DNA from: Trifolium pratense
Taxonomy: Eukaryota > Streptophyta > Magnoliopsida > Fabales > Fabaceae
NCBI RefSeq assembly: GCF_020283565.1
Contig: NC_060059.1
Coordinates: 36,572,338 to 36,636,337, forward strand
Length of the DNA: 64,000 nt
Reading direction: 5' to 3'
Part shown: in pieces, positions 63,409 to 64,000 of the stretch
Numbering within the stretch: the stretch's first letter is position 1
How the letters are laid out: each line of letters starts with the position of its first letter
Notes under the pieces: model-generated
The model's input: the letters and a program-made list of their open reading frames with translations, nothing else
Told to the model about the DNA's origin: nothing
Database searches by the model: none
Translations under genes and position numbers: made by a program

Positions 63409-64000
63409 TTCACCTTATTTTAAATTTATTTATTTACTGTTATCATTGATTCATGTTAGCCATGCCACCCAAACCAGAGGATAAAGGTAAGGCTAAAGCC
63501 ACTAACCGTCAATGCAACAAGGCCCTCTGATTCTCCTTGTTCACCCACCCACACAACCTGCAACATTCTAGCAACAACCACAACATCCACCATCACAAAA
63601 CACCACCTTCAATAATTGAAACTTCTTCAAATGTGTGAACCAAATGACTCACTTTCATTTCTCGACAATTTAGTTCAAAATCACACCTCTCACAAATAAC
63701 CTACTAATTTTATTTAATTTGAAGTTTGAACGGATTTTTTTTTTTTAGATTTTCCTCCTATATTATCTACTAATATTCATTCTTTCATTTCTTCTACTTC
63801 GTTTAATCACTATCCTTCATCATTTCAATCATTCTTTCATCTCTTATTTTTTCATTCTTTCATTCTATGTCATTTAATCAATCACTATCTTTCATCTCTT
63901 CAAACATTCTTTTTTCATTATGTCATTTCGCATTCTTTTTTTAACACTATCTCCCATAATTTTTTTTTCATTTTTCTATTTTCCCTACATTCTTTGATAT
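63409..64000. other. Terminal spacer, pyrimidine-rich
   Basis: A short frame starting at 63462 reads MPPKPEDKGKAKATNRQCNK and stops; a GGTAAG donor-like site lies within it, so it could be a first exon, but support is weak. The last 350 bp are dominated by TTCATTCTTTCAT and CTATCTTTCATCTCTT repeats. Confidence 0.35.

Overview
The window is nuclear DNA from a flowering plant. It is AT-rich, its genes have many small GT-AG introns, its intergenic spaces are long, and it carries many plant-type transposable elements: hAT, Tourist, Stowaway, Mutator-like and CACTA-like elements, TRIM and copia LTRs, LINEs and tRNA-derived SINEs. The repeat families look like those of legumes, perhaps the Medicago/Trifolium group, but that is judged from memory and no search was run. 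I found no rRNA, bona fide tRNA gene, CRISPR array, prokaryotic operon or virus.

Five intact genes could be built exon by exon with consistent phases. (1) Minus strand, 1196-8975: a 12-exon, 494-residue membrane protein of the MFS/ATP-ADP-carrier-like (TLC-related) type. (2) Plus strand, 9197-12420: a 7-exon, 235-residue macrodomain protein, divergent from gene 1 over a 221-bp shared promoter. (3) Minus strand, 15581-20445: an 8-exon, 512-residue DEDDy 3'-5' exonuclease joined to a Mut7-C domain. (4) Plus strand, 22378-25273: a 6-exon, 340-residue ATXR6-type PHD-SET histone H3K27 monomethyltransferase with E2F-like promoter sites. (5) Plus strand, 46334-49422: a 7-exon, 723-residue WD40 protein resembling WDR44.

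Between genes 4 and 5 lies about 21 kb with no intact gene. It holds decayed LINE fragments, two complete TRIM retrotransposons, hAT and Mutator-like MITEs with exact target-site duplications, nested insertions (a SINE inside a hAT element, a TRIM inside a CACTA-like element) and microsatellites.

From about 49.4 kb to the end the sequence is gene-poor and rearranged. It has a copia LTR end, orphan exon-like pieces of an unknown gene, a frameshifted papain-type protease between 131-bp direct repeats, and a segmental duplication in which decayed armadillo-repeat exons and one LTR occur twice, with part of the second copy tandemly repeated again. A (TA)55 tract and a 1.3-kb element with long inverted arms follow; that element may have captured gene sequence.

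The five genes are housekeeping or regulatory types with no obvious shared pathway. I saw no undescribed multi-gene system. The most interesting material is the structure of the mobile elements and the duplication at 55.5-60.6 kb.
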